DNA of 64,000 nucleotides from Alteromonas sp. BMJM2 (GCF_027257845.1 NZ_JAPVOT010000001.1:496001-560000); one strand, 5' to 3'; counted from the first letter of the stretch, positions 18,159-27,796 are shown. The notes: generated by a model not told the origin, from the sequence alone. Translations and numbers: made by a program.

Positions 18159-18464
18159 ATGACAATCACATCGCAGTATCGCCAAGACGGCGAGGTTTTA
18201 GTTATAAGGGTGGGAGAAAAGTTCGACTTTAGTAACGTTGAGGAATTTAGAAATGCCTATAGCGACCTGCCTGATAAAACGAAAGAAATCGCTGTGGATT
18301 TATCAATTACAGAGTATATGGATAGCTCAGCGTTAGGTATGTTGTTAAACATGCAGAAGTCGCTCAAGAGTGGCAACTACGCGTATAGCATAGAAAATGC
18401 TCGCCCACAGGTGAGTAAAATTCTAGAAATTTCACGTTTCGACAAAAAGTTTAAACTTCGCTAG
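18159..18464 (+). CDS. STAS-domain anti-sigma factor antagonist (HsbA/CrsA-like)
   Basis: Single STAS domain, about 101 aa. The phospho-acceptor Ser lies in EYMDSSALGMLLNMQK, the canonical antagonist motif. The start at 18159 is supported by TTGGAG 6-11 bases upstream. The next gene is a receiver-PP2C-kinase protein. In Pseudomonas (HsbR-HsbA) and Shewanella (CrsR-CrsA) such a pair controls FlgM or RpoS availability by partner switching. The target here is not shown by the sequence. Confidence 0.88.
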   Translation: MTITSQYRQDGEVLVIRVGEKFDFSNVEEFRNAYSDLPDKTKEIAVDLSITEYMDSSALGMLLNMQKSLKSGNYAYSIENARPQVSKILEISRFDKKFKLR

Positions 18465-18601
18465 GAAGGCACAAAAAATTTAAGTACTAGAAGGTAGAGT
18501 ACTACTGAATTAGACAATTAGAGTACTGCTGCATTAGGAAATAAAGTGTTTCAGCGCATGAATAAATGTCGGTGAACTCTCTAGTGTTAAGGATAGGTAC
18601 T

Positions 18602-20266
18602 ATGAAAATTCTTATTGTCGATGATGAGCCAATCAATCGTATTTTGCTCTTAAATATGCTTAACGCAGAGGGCTATGAAGATTGTATTGAGGCTGAAAAT
18701 GGCTCACAGGCCATTGAAAAATTCAAATCAGAATCGCCAGATCTCATTTTACTCGACGTTATTATGCCAGATATGAGCGGCTTTGATGTAGTGCCTCAGC
18801 TACGCAAGCATACGTCGAAGGAATATCTCCCTATTCTCTTTATCACCGCACTAGAAGATAAAGCCAGCCTTGTTAAGTGCTTAGAAGTTGGCGGTAATGA
18901 TTTTGCGACTAAGCCCTTCGATAGACACATTCTTATTGCCAAAATTCGAGCACACTTAAAAATCAGAGCGTTGAGTCAGCGCATAGAGCAGCAAAATAAG
19001 GCGCTATTACTATTCAACCAAAGGGTCGCTCGCGAACACGCTATTGTTGAGCATATTTTCAGTAATGCAATAGTCAACGATCCCCGGGTGCTTTCCTATT
19101 TTGATTACTGCATAAAACCAGCAGATAGCTTCAATGGCGATTTGTTTTTGTGCGAGAAAAGCCCAAGCGGCGGCATTTATTTCGTCGTTGGAGATTTTAC
19201 AGGGCACGGCTTGGCGTCTGCTGTGGGTGCATTACCGGTCACTAGAGCGTTTCAGGAAATGTCTCAGCAAGGCGTAACTGTGGCTGAAGTTGCTAGAGAG
19301 CTGAACAATATTTTACTAAAGTTTCTTCCCCACGATATGTTTATGGCAGCGGTAATTGGAGAGATTGACTCGACAGGCTCGCATATAACGCTATGGCAAG
19401 GTGGCATGCCTGCCGTAATGCTTACTGGAAAAGCGGCATCTGAGTTACGACAGCGGCCCTCTCGGCATATGGCACTTGGTATCTTAGATGATGACGAATT
19501 TGACATGGCATGTGATACGGTTCACTTAGCTCATAATGAGCAGTTAATTATTGTGAGCGACGGCTTGATAGAAGTGATGGATAGCAAGAAAAACATGCTG
19601 TTAGAGGATGGTATTAATGATGTTATTAAGACAAAACTCATTAATAATGAAGTCATAACTGCACAGGCGTTATACGAGAGTGCTTTATTATTTAATGTAA
19701 ATGATTCATTTGACGATGATGTCTCTGCTGTCATTTTTTCTGCCCAGCCAATCCAACTCCTACCAACTGTGAAAAGTCAGCTTGGCTTGCCATCTACCCA
19801 TGAAGTCGCGCTGACTGCTGATTTATTAAAGCAGCCCGATGTATTGCAACGAGTATTACAGATAGCAGGGCAGTGTGAAGGAGTTCAAAGTATACGTTCA
19901 GTTTTATATACTGTTCTGTCCGAATTATTCAATAACGCTTTAGAGCATGGTGTCCTAAAACTCAATTCAGAAATGAAAAGCACTAGCGAAGGCTTTCATG
20001 CTTATTATGAATTGCGAGAAGCAGCACTGAAAAAGCTTGATGAGGCTAATATAATAATACGAATTAAGTCTTTACCTAGTGAACAAAAAATACAAGTTTC
20101 AGTGGTAGACAGTGGGAATGGATTTGACTGGGACAGCTTAAAAAATGTGAATAATGACGAGTCATTTGGTCGAGGTTTAGCAATGGTGCATGCTTTGTGC
20201 TCAAAAGTGGGTTTTGAAGACGGAGGGCGCAAAGTAACTTGTGTGCTCGAAACAGGCCCTTGTTAG
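18602..20266 (+). CDS. Response regulator with PP2C phosphatase and HATPase kinase domains (HsbR/CrsR-like)
   Basis: Three domains in about 554 aa. An N-terminal receiver (MKILIVDDEP, acceptor Asp in LILLDVIMPDMSG, KPFD) is followed by a SpoIIE-type PP2C phosphatase (GDLFLCEKSPSGGIYF, then VVGDFTGHGLASAVGALP). A C-terminal anti-sigma-type HATPase completes it (ELFNNALEHGVL, VVDSGNGFDW, GRGLAMVHALC). It should dephosphorylate, and may also phosphorylate, the STAS protein encoded just before it. The ATG at 18602 starts exactly at the receiver; an upstream ATG at 18566 would only add 12 unrelated residues. A TerB-like gene follows. Confidence 0.88.
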   Translation: MKILIVDDEPINRILLLNMLNAEGYEDCIEAENGSQAIEKFKSESPDLILLDVIMPDMSGFDVVPQLRKHTSKEYLPILFITALEDKASLVKCLEVGGNDFATKPFDRHILIAKIRAHLKIRALSQRIEQQNKALLLFNQRVAREHAIVEHIFSNAIVNDPRVLSYFDYCIKPADSFNGDLFLCEKSPSGGIYFVVGDFTGHGLASAVGALPVTRAFQEMSQQGVTVAEVARELNNILLKFLPHDMFMAAVIGEIDSTGSHITLWQGGMPAVMLTGKAASELRQRPSRHMALGILDDDEFDMACDTVHLAHNEQLIIVSDGLIEVMDSKKNMLLEDGINDVIKTKLINNEVITAQALYESALLFNVNDSFDDDVSAVIFSAQPIQLLPTVKSQLGLPSTHEVALTADLLKQPDVLQRVLQIAGQCEGVQSIRSVLYTVLSELFNNALEHGVLKLNSEMKSTSEGFHAYYELREAALKKLDEANIIIRIKSLPSEQKIQVSVVDSGNGFDWDSLKNVNNDESFGRGLAMVHALCSKVGFEDGGRKVTCVLETGPC

Positions 20267-20351
20267 CGCTAATTTTAGACCACTAAACGATAACTTCTTT
20301 CGTTGTTATGCAGTTAAGGTTAAAAGTACAAAAATCGCAACAGGAGCTACG

Positions 20352-20801
20352 ATGCTTAAACAATTCTTAACCTTGTTTGAAGATGCAACAAAAGAACAGA
20401 AACCGGCATATTCTTTTGAACTGGCAACGGCAGCGCTATTGAGCGAAATAGTGAATGCCGATAACGAAGTCACAGAAGACGAGCGAAAAGCGTATCAACA
20501 GCAACTCAAAAAGCATGTAAATATTGACGATGAAGCGCTGGCCCTCTTACTAGAAGAAGGGAATCAAACATCTGAAGATGCTATTGATGTGGTTCAGTTT
20601 ACCAGAGTAGTTAACGAACACTGTGGGAGTGAAGAAAAAGCAAACATCATTCGCAGCCTATGGACCATAGCATATGCAGACAAAACTTTGGCGCCTCTTG
20701 AGGAGAGTACAATAAGGCAAATCGCAGATTTACTTTATGTGCCTCACAGTCAATTTATCAAAACAAAATTGGATGTAAAGGAGCGCCAGGCAGACGATTG
20801 A
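20352..20801 (+). CDS. TerB-like (tellurite-resistance B fold) protein
   Basis: Helical protein of 149 aa. It shows the TerB pattern ATAALLSEIVNADNEVTEDER in its first half and the repeated acidic motif LWTIAYADKTLAPLEE in its second, both likely metal-binding loops. The ATG at 20352 has CAGGAG 6-11 bases upstream; a longer in-frame version has no family similarity. It follows the PP2C regulator by 85 bases on the same strand and could be co-transcribed. The family occurs in stress and membrane-linked contexts; function here is unknown. Confidence 0.75.
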   Translation: MLKQFLTLFEDATKEQKPAYSFELATAALLSEIVNADNEVTEDERKAYQQQLKKHVNIDDEALALLLEEGNQTSEDAIDVVQFTRVVNEHCGSEEKANIIRSLWTIAYADKTLAPLEESTIRQIADLLYVPHSQFIKTKLDVKERQADD

Positions 20802-20945
20802 GCCTTGTCTATTAGTGAATATTGCGCCAAATATGGCGTTAAAAGAGTTGTCTTTTACGCTTCTTCACATATTATTTTACCCCTTTAGCGGGTAAACTCA
20901 TCTGCCGTCCATTACGTTACTGTTTCGTCTAACAAGGTTGTGTTG

Positions 20946-23018
20946 GTGTTTAAATCGATAAAATTAACCATGGGTATTGTAATAGCAATATCGATGTCTG
21001 CGCTTGCTACCGCTGTATTTGTGATCAACAAGGTTGAACACAATTCACAGGTGGAACAGGTAGTAGAAAACAATATCAGCGCACTTAGCAATAGTTTGGC
21101 GTCACAATTGAGCGTACTTGCCGACACCGGGTCAGATAATGTAGACAGATATGAGTTAATATTTAAATCAGTAAGAGAGCATGACTACCTCATATCAGCT
21201 ACGCTTTACGATACTAACTACGATTCAATTACGTCAGTAGTGCTGAGAAAGGAGTCTGATTTTGGTTCTTCCATTCCTTCTTCGCCTCGCGACATTCCCT
21301 ATGGCGTAACATTTCACTCCACCGACGTGATTACTACGCACAACCTTGTGGGAACGAGTACTTATCCTCTTGGTCATGTAGTTATTCATGCTGACGCTCG
21401 CGCTGCTGTACCCGTACAAAGTTCAAGAGCACTAGTGCGCCAAGGTTTTCTTATTTTTGCCATTGGTTTGTTGTGTGTTGGGATTTGTCTGTTGGTTACC
21501 CATCGGCTTATTACGCCATTGTTTGAGCTTAAGCGGTTTACGCAGGATCTTTTTGAAACAAAAGATTATGCACTGCGAAGCTCTATTTCTTCGCAAAACG
21601 AGTTTGGTCAACTGGGGTCAAATATCAATAGTTTGCTTGATACTATTGAGGTTGAGCTATTGATAAATTTTGAACAAAAGCAGACGCTGTTTGATCAACA
21701 AGAAACCATGGCGAGGCTAGCTAACTACGACAGCTTAACGGGGCTTCCTAACAGACAATACGTGCTTGATAATTTGAGACTTGAGTTAGCCCGTGCAAAG
21801 CGGAACGACGAAGACATAATGCTGTTGTTCTTTGACCTAGATGGATTCAAAGGCATTAACGATTCATTAGGTCATGAAACGGGTGATCTGATTTTGATTG
21901 AAGTTGCTGACAGAGTTCAGCGCCTATTGCGCAATGACGATTTATTTGCCCGTTTAGGCGGTGACGAGTTTATCGTTCTTCCAGATAGAGAAGTAAACGA
22001 TTATGCCGCTGAGCAGTTAGCAATACGTCTACTTGCTGCATTTGACGAGCCTTTTGAAATGCAGGGCCTTTCTTTAACCGTAGGAATAAGCGTTGGGGTG
22101 GCAAAAGCGAGTGATGCAGGTTTTGAGCTTAGTGACCTCATGAGTAACGCCGATTTAGCAATGTATAGGTCTAAGGCAAGGGGACGAGGAAGTTACACGC
22201 TCTTTACGCCAGACATGGTGGAATCTCATAAACGTAAGCTTCAGATTGCAAATGGCATAGAACAGGGGTTGCGCGAAGACGAGTTTATCGTTTATTACCA
22301 AGTGAAGGTAGACAATAACGGTCATATTGTTGGCGCTGAAGCCCTTATTCGCTGGCAACATCCGGAATTTGGGTTTGTCATGCCCAATGAGTTTATTCCA
22401 ATTGCCGAGCAGGGAGGCAAGATTACTGCCATTACACAGTGGATAATTAAGCGTGTATGCATAGACCTTCCCGATATTAAACACTGGGCTCCTCAGAATT
22501 TTAAAGTGTCGGTTAATTTATCCGGGCACGATCTCAGAAACGCACAGCTTTTTGACTACATATACAACACGTTAAATGTTTACGATGTAAATCCTGAAAA
22601 TATGGAGTTTGAGGTAACAGAGAGCGCCTATCTTGAGAACTTCCAGCTGTCTAATAAGTTTTTTAGGCGAATGAGTAATATGGGGTGCTCCATTGCCCTA
22701 GATGACTTTGGAACGGGATATTCTTCATTGAGTTATTTAACACAAATTACTATCGACACACTGAAAGTTGATCGGCAATTTGTTATGGAGCTGCAAACCT
22801 CTGAGCGCAGCAGGTTAGTAACCGGTGCGATTATCGATTTAGCAAAACGTTTGTCTCTGACCGTGTGTGCCGAAGGAATTGAGACCTATGAGCAGTGGGA
22901 CTACCTACGACATCATGGTTGCGATAACGTACAAGGCTTTATGTTTAGTAAACCGGTTCCGTTGAAAACGTTACTCAGCTTGGCGCCTTTCTACGATGAA
23001 AATCAATTTAAGTCGTAG
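20946..23018 (+). CDS. Membrane GGDEF-EAL cyclic di-GMP enzyme
   Basis: Inner-membrane sensor with both synthesis and breakdown modules. TM1 lies near the N-terminus (MGIVIAISMSALATAVFVI), then a periplasmic domain of about 130 residues, TM2 (GFLIFAIGLLCVGICLLV) and HAMP. The GGDEF domain has intact RLGGDEF and an RNDD inhibitory site five residues before it. The EAL domain has AEALIRWQ, DDFGTGYSSLSYL and the late EGIET. Both active sites look complete, so net activity cannot be predicted. GTG at 20946 is placed well behind AACAAGG; a GTG at 20940 is the alternative. Confidence 0.9.
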   Translation: MFKSIKLTMGIVIAISMSALATAVFVINKVEHNSQVEQVVENNISALSNSLASQLSVLADTGSDNVDRYELIFKSVREHDYLISATLYDTNYDSITSVVLRKESDFGSSIPSSPRDIPYGVTFHSTDVITTHNLVGTSTYPLGHVVIHADARAAVPVQSSRALVRQGFLIFAIGLLCVGICLLVTHRLITPLFELKRFTQDLFETKDYALRSSISSQNEFGQLGSNINSLLDTIEVELLINFEQKQTLFDQQETMARLANYDSLTGLPNRQYVLDNLRLELARAKRNDEDIMLLFFDLDGFKGINDSLGHETGDLILIEVADRVQRLLRNDDLFARLGGDEFIVLPDREVNDYAAEQLAIRLLAAFDEPFEMQGLSLTVGISVGVAKASDAGFELSDLMSNADLAMYRSKARGRGSYTLFTPDMVESHKRKLQIANGIEQGLREDEFIVYYQVKVDNNGHIVGAEALIRWQHPEFGFVMPNEFIPIAEQGGKITAITQWIIKRVCIDLPDIKHWAPQNFKVSVNLSGHDLRNAQLFDYIYNTLNVYDVNPENMEFEVTESAYLENFQLSNKFFRRMSNMGCSIALDDFGTGYSSLSYLTQITIDTLKVDRQFVMELQTSERSRLVTGAIIDLAKRLSLTVCAEGIETYEQWDYLRHHGCDNVQGFMFSKPVPLKTLLSLAPFYDENQFKS

Positions 23019-23315
23019 AATCGTGTAATAAAAGTGTTTCTAATCAGCAACACAAATCTATGTTGTTAATTCTTTTAATTTCTCAAGCATCTGATAAATA
23101 GCACTATTTGTATTTTTATATAAAGTGGCGCGAATCTAGCTATGTAATATAAGTGCTAGCGTAACAACCACTGATGTTGGCTAATTTGACGCATAAACGC
23201 AGAGATTATTTACACTTACGTTGACGCCTTACGCTATTCATCTTAAGCGCTTTTCAAAGTCAAAGCGTAATGAGCTAGCTAGTATGAACTTGGTATCTAT
23301 TGCGAGGGATTCATT

Positions 23316-23612
23316 ATGAAAATTTCAAGTAGAATTAGTATTACATTACTGACATTTGTTTTGTTACAAATGGGGGTTGTCGGATCAGTAAACGCTGGTC
23401 AGGCCAATATACTTATGCAAAAGCTAGACAAAGATAATGATGGTTTTATCTCACTTAAAGAAGCTGTGCAGCATGTAGAATTATTGCGGAATTTTGGTTT
23501 AATTGATGACGATGAAGATGGCAAGCTTACAGTAACAGAATTGGCAAAAAGTAAGCTTACGCCTAAAGCAGACGAAACCAACAATGGTGTTACTGCCGCG
23601 CTTAACCAGTAG
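23316..23612 (+). CDS. Exported EF-hand protein
   Basis: Small periplasmic or secreted calcium-binding protein of 98 aa. A signal peptide covers residues 1-27 (ITLLTFVLLQMGVVGSVNA). Two complete EF-hand loops follow: D38-x-D40-x-D42-G...E49 and D64-x-D66-x-D68-G...E75. The second half of the 297-base gap upstream is AT-rich and shows no gene. It is a single gene between the c-di-GMP enzyme and the QseE-type operon. Role unknown. Confidence 0.85.
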   Translation: MKISSRISITLLTFVLLQMGVVGSVNAGQANILMQKLDKDNDGFISLKEAVQHVELLRNFGLIDDDEDGKLTVTELAKSKLTPKADETNNGVTAALNQ

Positions 23613-23710
23613 CACAATCAATAAGAATTAGTTATGTCAGTGACTACTAACTTGCGCTGATATCAACGTAAGCTGTAGCAAAGCAGCAGAAAAATAAAGA
23701 GGGTAGGGTT

Positions 23711-25156
23711 CTGGTTAACAAGTTTTCCTTAAGTGAGCGGATAGTTCAGCTAGGTTCGTTAAGGCAATTAACATTAGGTAGCTTTGTGTTAGCCCTAATC
23801 CCTCTGATTGCGCTTTTGTGGCAAAGCCAAAGCGACCTTGCCAAGGTTGGTCAGATGACAACGTTGGAAACTCGTTTTGTCGTTGAAATAGTGGGCGATG
23901 TTCAGCAACTTGATAGTGCAGTGGTGGATGTCGAAAGAAGTATCCGTCAATATTCAGTACTAAAGAGTGAGAGAGTAGCGGCGATATCAGACAATGCGTT
24001 AGAGCAATTTGCACTGGCGGCAGATAATTTGTGTCAGGGGCTTGGCTATAGTGAGGTTTGCAGCTTCTTAACTACTCAAATCGATCAACTTGCCGACTAC
24101 CGAAGCATTGAAGACCAATTGTTGTTAAACGCTTATTTAGCCACTATTAAAGACAGCGTAAAGCAGCTGCGAAAAGATGTAGAAAAGCTCATTACCGAAC
24201 GCGTGGCGTTACAGCAGAGTGATTTGAACGCTATGCAGGCCAAGCAAGCATGGTCTACTGCTATGTTGGTCAGTGTTTCCTTGATGCTGATATTGATAGG
24301 CAGTCAGCTTATTGTAAATCCAGTCAATAATCTTAAAAAAATCATTCGTATATTAGCCCACAGCAAAGGCGAGCTGCCGCCTTTAACTCGTCATGCCCCC
24401 AAAGAATTACTCGATGTAGAGAAAGATTTGCATTGGTTATACGACCGCCTTCAACAACTTGAGCATATTCGAACTGCGTTACTTCGCCATGCAGCTCACG
24501 AATTAAAAACGCCTTTAGCTAGTATCAAAGAAGGGTGCAGTCTGCTATCAGAAAATGTGGTTGGCGATCTAAATGATAACCAGCGAGAAGTATTGTCATT
24601 ACTCAGTGGTAGTACTCAGCGACTCAATACTTTGGTAGAAAAACTGTTAGATTATAATCTGTTACTTCAACAGGCTCAGCCGAAGCTAGTGCTATACAAC
24701 CCTCGGACTCTCATTGATGCCTGCATAGAAGATTATGCACTGGCTATTCAAAACAGAGAGATTGCCGTTGACGTGAGCGTTGATAAGGTACTGCTTGATG
24801 AGGAACTTTTTCGTCGTGTGCTTGATAATTTAATTTCCAATGCAGTTGCTCACGGCGCAGTTGGTAGGCCTATTTTTGTTAAGGTCTATATGCAAGAGAG
24901 CACGCAGGGCAACTCTTCTAAAAACATGCTAATTCTGGATGTTGCCAATCATGGAAAGCCGATTTCTCCAGAATCAGTAACAACCCTGTTTGAGCCTTTC
25001 ATAAGGGGTAGTGAACCCCGCAATGACAATGTTATCGGAACGGGACTTGGTTTATCGATTGTCGCAGATTGCGCGCGACTTATGCATGGCGATGTTCAAG
25101 TGGTAGAGGTAGACTATGCGGATGTCTGCTTTCGGGTTTCTCTAGCGCAAGATTGA
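23711..25156 (+). CDS. qseE: Sensor histidine kinase of the QseE/GlrK type
   Basis: Membrane kinase with TM1 (LGSFVLALIPLIALLW), a periplasmic helical domain of about 150 residues, TM2 (WSTAMLVSVSLMLILIGSQL), HisKA with the phospho-His in RHAAHELKTPLASIKEG, and HATPase (NLISNAVAHG, GTGLGLSIV). The order kinase, lipoprotein, sigma54 regulator is that of qseE-qseG-qseF (glrK-yfhG-glrR). No ATG fits the family N-terminus. In-frame coding runs back to a CTG at 23711 behind GAGGG, giving the conserved KFSLSERIVQLGSLRQL. The next usable start, GTG 23786, would begin inside TM1. Confidence 0.85.
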   Translation: MVNKFSLSERIVQLGSLRQLTLGSFVLALIPLIALLWQSQSDLAKVGQMTTLETRFVVEIVGDVQQLDSAVVDVERSIRQYSVLKSERVAAISDNALEQFALAADNLCQGLGYSEVCSFLTTQIDQLADYRSIEDQLLLNAYLATIKDSVKQLRKDVEKLITERVALQQSDLNAMQAKQAWSTAMLVSVSLMLILIGSQLIVNPVNNLKKIIRILAHSKGELPPLTRHAPKELLDVEKDLHWLYDRLQQLEHIRTALLRHAAHELKTPLASIKEGCSLLSENVVGDLNDNQREVLSLLSGSTQRLNTLVEKLLDYNLLLQQAQPKLVLYNPRTLIDACIEDYALAIQNREIAVDVSVDKVLLDEELFRRVLDNLISNAVAHGAVGRPIFVKVYMQESTQGNSSKNMLILDVANHGKPISPESVTTLFEPFIRGSEPRNDNVIGTGLGLSIVADCARLMHGDVQVVEVDYADVCFRVSLAQD

Positions 25157-25255
25157 AGGCGCAGCTCAGAAGTCTCAAAATAGAAAGCATATAAAATAAA
25201 AAGCACGCAAAGTGAAGAGCGTGCAGCATAAGCATTGCGCAACAGGAAATGTAAA

Positions 25256-25840
25256 ATGAGATTAAGTTGTTTTTTTATTGCCGTATTCTTTTTAGTAGGT
25301 TGCGAAAGTCTGACAAAGGTGAAGAAAGAAGTACCTGATGATTCAGAAATACATGCCGAAACGGCGCTTGACGGCACTTTTTGCTTCTATGAAAAAGCGC
25401 CGGATGATTTTTTGTATAACTGTGATGTGAAGCATTGGGTCGCGCTGTGGGTAGATGCATCTGCGCAGCCGTGGTCGCAGCGAAAGCAGACTTTAGATAC
25501 ATTGACCAACAGTGATTATGACCGATTCCACGCCTATATCCTTACGCTTATGAATGATACTCCCTACCAGGATAAGTTACGTGCGCAATTAGCTTTTAAT
25601 GAAATATTACCAAAATTAACGTCACAAAGTCGCAACGTTATTGATGTGATCGCAGGCGCTCAAAATAATCAGTTAATGCAATTTGAATCTGCGTTAGTGG
25701 TGTTGGAAAAAGAAAATACCTCTCGTGGTGAAAAATTAGTAACACTGCAAAACGAGATAGATAGCCTGCGAAAAAAACTTGAAGAATTATTACAAATAGA
25801 AGCGACATTGATGGATAAAAATAGGAGTACACAACAATGA
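25256..25840 (+). CDS. qseG: QseG-like lipoprotein
   Basis: Outer-membrane-type lipoprotein of 194 aa encoded between kinase and regulator. A lipoprotein signal ends in FFLVGC, and a long C-terminal coiled coil (QFESALVVLEKENTSRGEKL and following) is typical of the family. In enterobacteria QseG modulates the kinase. The ATG at 25256 puts the lipobox 15 residues in; AGGAAA precedes it. The stop codon overlaps the start of the next gene (ATGA). Confidence 0.8.
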   Translation: MRLSCFFIAVFFLVGCESLTKVKKEVPDDSEIHAETALDGTFCFYEKAPDDFLYNCDVKHWVALWVDASAQPWSQRKQTLDTLTNSDYDRFHAYILTLMNDTPYQDKLRAQLAFNEILPKLTSQSRNVIDVIAGAQNNQLMQFESALVVLEKENTSRGEKLVTLQNEIDSLRKKLEELLQIEATLMDKNRSTQQ

Positions 25841-27177
25841 GTGAAAAGGCGAATAACAATCCTGACTTATTGTTGGTTGACGATGATAAAAGCCTACTTC
25901 GCTTGCTGACGATTCGGCTTGAAGGTGAAGGTTATAATGTAACTGCTGTGGAAGATGGGCAAAGCGCACTTAAGAAGCTGCAGGGCAATAGTTTCGATGT
26001 TGTGCTAAGTGACCTGCGGATGCCGGGTCTAGACGGATTGAGTTTGTTTGAAGAAATAATGGGTATTAGACAGGATATTCCCGTTATCTTAATGACCGCC
26101 CATGGCACCATTGCCGATGCCATTGAGGCTACGCAGCGCGGCGTATTTGGTTTTCTACCTAAGCCTGTGGAACACGAAGAGCTTCGCGCTCTGTTGCAAA
26201 AAGCACTTAACCAATCACAGGCAGTTAAGCCGGGGGACTGGGCAAAACAAATTATTACCCGTTCGCCAGACATGCTGAATGTGCTAGATCAAGCGTATCG
26301 CATTGCACAGCGAGAAGTATCAGTACTGATTAGCGGGGCTAGTGGAACAGGTAAAGAGCTTTTGGCTAATGCTATTCACAAAGCGAGCAAACGCAGTGAC
26401 AAGCCTTTTGTCGCTATTAACTGCGGTGCGCTGCCTGAGAACCTGCTTGAGTCTGAGTTGTTTGGTCATGCAAAAGGAGCCTTCACTGGAGCGGTAACTG
26501 CTCATGCGGGTCTTTTTAAGGAAGCTGATGGCGGTACGCTATTTTTAGATGAAATTGGTGATATGCCAATGACGCTGCAAGTTAAGTTACTACGCGCATT
26601 ACAAGAGCGTCAGATTCGTCCCGTGGGCAGCAGCAAACAAGTCGATATCGATGTTCGAATCATATCAGCGACCCATAAAGATTTGCATAAAGAAATGGAG
26701 GCTGGAACATTTAGAGAAGATCTCTATTACCGCCTCAATGTGGTTAATTTAAAATTACCGTCACTGAAGTCTCGCAGCGAAGATATTCCGCTGCTTGCAC
26801 GCTCTTTATTGCAACAAAGTGCACAGCGTCATGGTGTTGAAGTAAGCCAATTTTCTGATGACGCTATGCAACAGTTGGTGACGTCTTCCTGGCCTGGTAA
26901 CGTGCGCCAGCTTGTGAATGTGGTTGAACAGTGCGTGGCGTTAACGCAAACTCCTGTGGTGCCTTTACATCTTGTTGAACAAGCGTTATCTGCGACAAAG
27001 CAAAGCTGGCCTACGCTTACTGAAGCAAGAGACGCCTTTGAACAACAGTATTTGTTTAAGCTGCTTAAAATGACCGACGGCAACGTTACTCGAGCTGCAG
27101 ATTTAGCGGGAAGAAATCGCACCGATATGCATAAGTTAATGAAAAAGCACGAATTGGACGCTGCTGACTTTCGTTAA
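25837..27177 (+). CDS. glrR: Sigma54-dependent response regulator GlrR/QseF
   Basis: Activator of sigma54 promoters, 446 aa. The receiver domain (LLLVDDDKSLLR, acceptor Asp in VVLSDLRMPGLDG) is followed by an AAA+ domain. The latter has Walker A GASGTGKELLANAIH, the sigma54 loop GAFTGAVTAH, Walker B GGTLFLDEIGDM and the R-finger region FREDLYYRLNV. A Fis-type helix-turn-helix closes it (GNVTRAADLAGRNRTDMHKL). In enterobacteria it activates glmY sRNA; no such gene is visible here. Four-base overlap with the lipoprotein gene. Confidence 0.93.
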   Translation: MSEKANNNPDLLLVDDDKSLLRLLTIRLEGEGYNVTAVEDGQSALKKLQGNSFDVVLSDLRMPGLDGLSLFEEIMGIRQDIPVILMTAHGTIADAIEATQRGVFGFLPKPVEHEELRALLQKALNQSQAVKPGDWAKQIITRSPDMLNVLDQAYRIAQREVSVLISGASGTGKELLANAIHKASKRSDKPFVAINCGALPENLLESELFGHAKGAFTGAVTAHAGLFKEADGGTLFLDEIGDMPMTLQVKLLRALQERQIRPVGSSKQVDIDVRIISATHKDLHKEMEAGTFREDLYYRLNVVNLKLPSLKSRSEDIPLLARSLLQQSAQRHGVEVSQFSDDAMQQLVTSSWPGNVRQLVNVVEQCVALTQTPVVPLHLVEQALSATKQSWPTLTEARDAFEQQYLFKLLKMTDGNVTRAADLAGRNRTDMHKLMKKHELDAADFR

Positions 27178-27201
27178 AGAAGCGTTGTGAAATGAGAGCC
27201 C

Positions 27202-27278
27202 CATCGCCTAGGGTTAAATCGGCTGGGGCAATATCGGCTGGAGTAAAATCGCGTGGGGCAAAATAGCCCCAGGCGATG
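27202..27278. repeat. Imperfect repeats and inverted repeat downstream of glrR
   Basis: CATCGCCT and AGGCGATG form outer arms around three 17- to 18-bp units of the type AAATCGGCTGGGGCA. The last unit also forms a small hairpin GGGGCAAAATAGCCCC. It lies between two convergent genes and may serve as a terminator, although no long T-run follows. Confidence 0.6.
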
Positions 27279-27298
27279 TATTAATATCTTAAAGTCCC

Positions 27299-27796
27299 TT
27301 AGCCTTTTTCGCTCTCTCTTAAAATAGATTCAGCCTGAAGACCGAAGTGACGCAGCATGGCAATATCAACCTCTTTGAACTGCCTGGGTGAGTCGTGAAT
27401 AACGCACAGAGTGCCTAGCTCATAGCCATTTGTAGAGCGCAATATTATACCCGCGTACGCGCGGATAAATGGCGCCCCTTTTACCAAGGGGCTGTTCGCA
27501 AACCTGTCATCCTCAAGCGCATCAGGAACGATAAGGTACTCTTCTTCCGCGATGGCATAGGTACAAAACGAGACATTTCGTGGAGTTTCTGTAACATCTA
27601 AGCATTGGCGAGATTTAAACCACTGTCTATCATCTGCAATTAAACTGACCAAACATATTTTGCAATTGAAAAAATCCTGAGCATTCTTAGTAATAGCATC
27701 TAATCTTTCATCTGGTGGCGTATCCAGAATATCCAATTTATAAAGCGCTTTAAGTCTTTCTTCTTCGTGAGAAGGTTGTGGGTGTACGTCAGTCAT
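27299..27796 (-). CDS. GAF-domain protein
   Basis: Stand-alone cytoplasmic GAF domain of 165 aa. The N-terminal RLKALYKLDILDTPPDERLD and the following NVSFCTYAI, YAGIILRSTNGYELGTLCVI are the standard form usually fused to GGDEF or kinase domains. No output domain is attached. It probably binds a small ligand, but which one is not evident. It is convergent with glrR. Confidence 0.82.
   Translation of the reverse strand: MTDVHPQPSHEEERLKALYKLDILDTPPDERLDAITKNAQDFFNCKICLVSLIADDRQWFKSRQCLDVTETPRNVSFCTYAIAEEEYLIVPDALEDDRFANSPLVKGAPFIRAYAGIILRSTNGYELGTLCVIHDSPRQFKEVDIAMLRHFGLQAESILRESEKG

Noticed and set aside
20241..20351. N-terminal extension of the TerB-like protein overlapping the PP2C gene
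   Set aside because: The ATG at 20352 has a clear ribosome binding site, and the extension is low-quality coding sequence.
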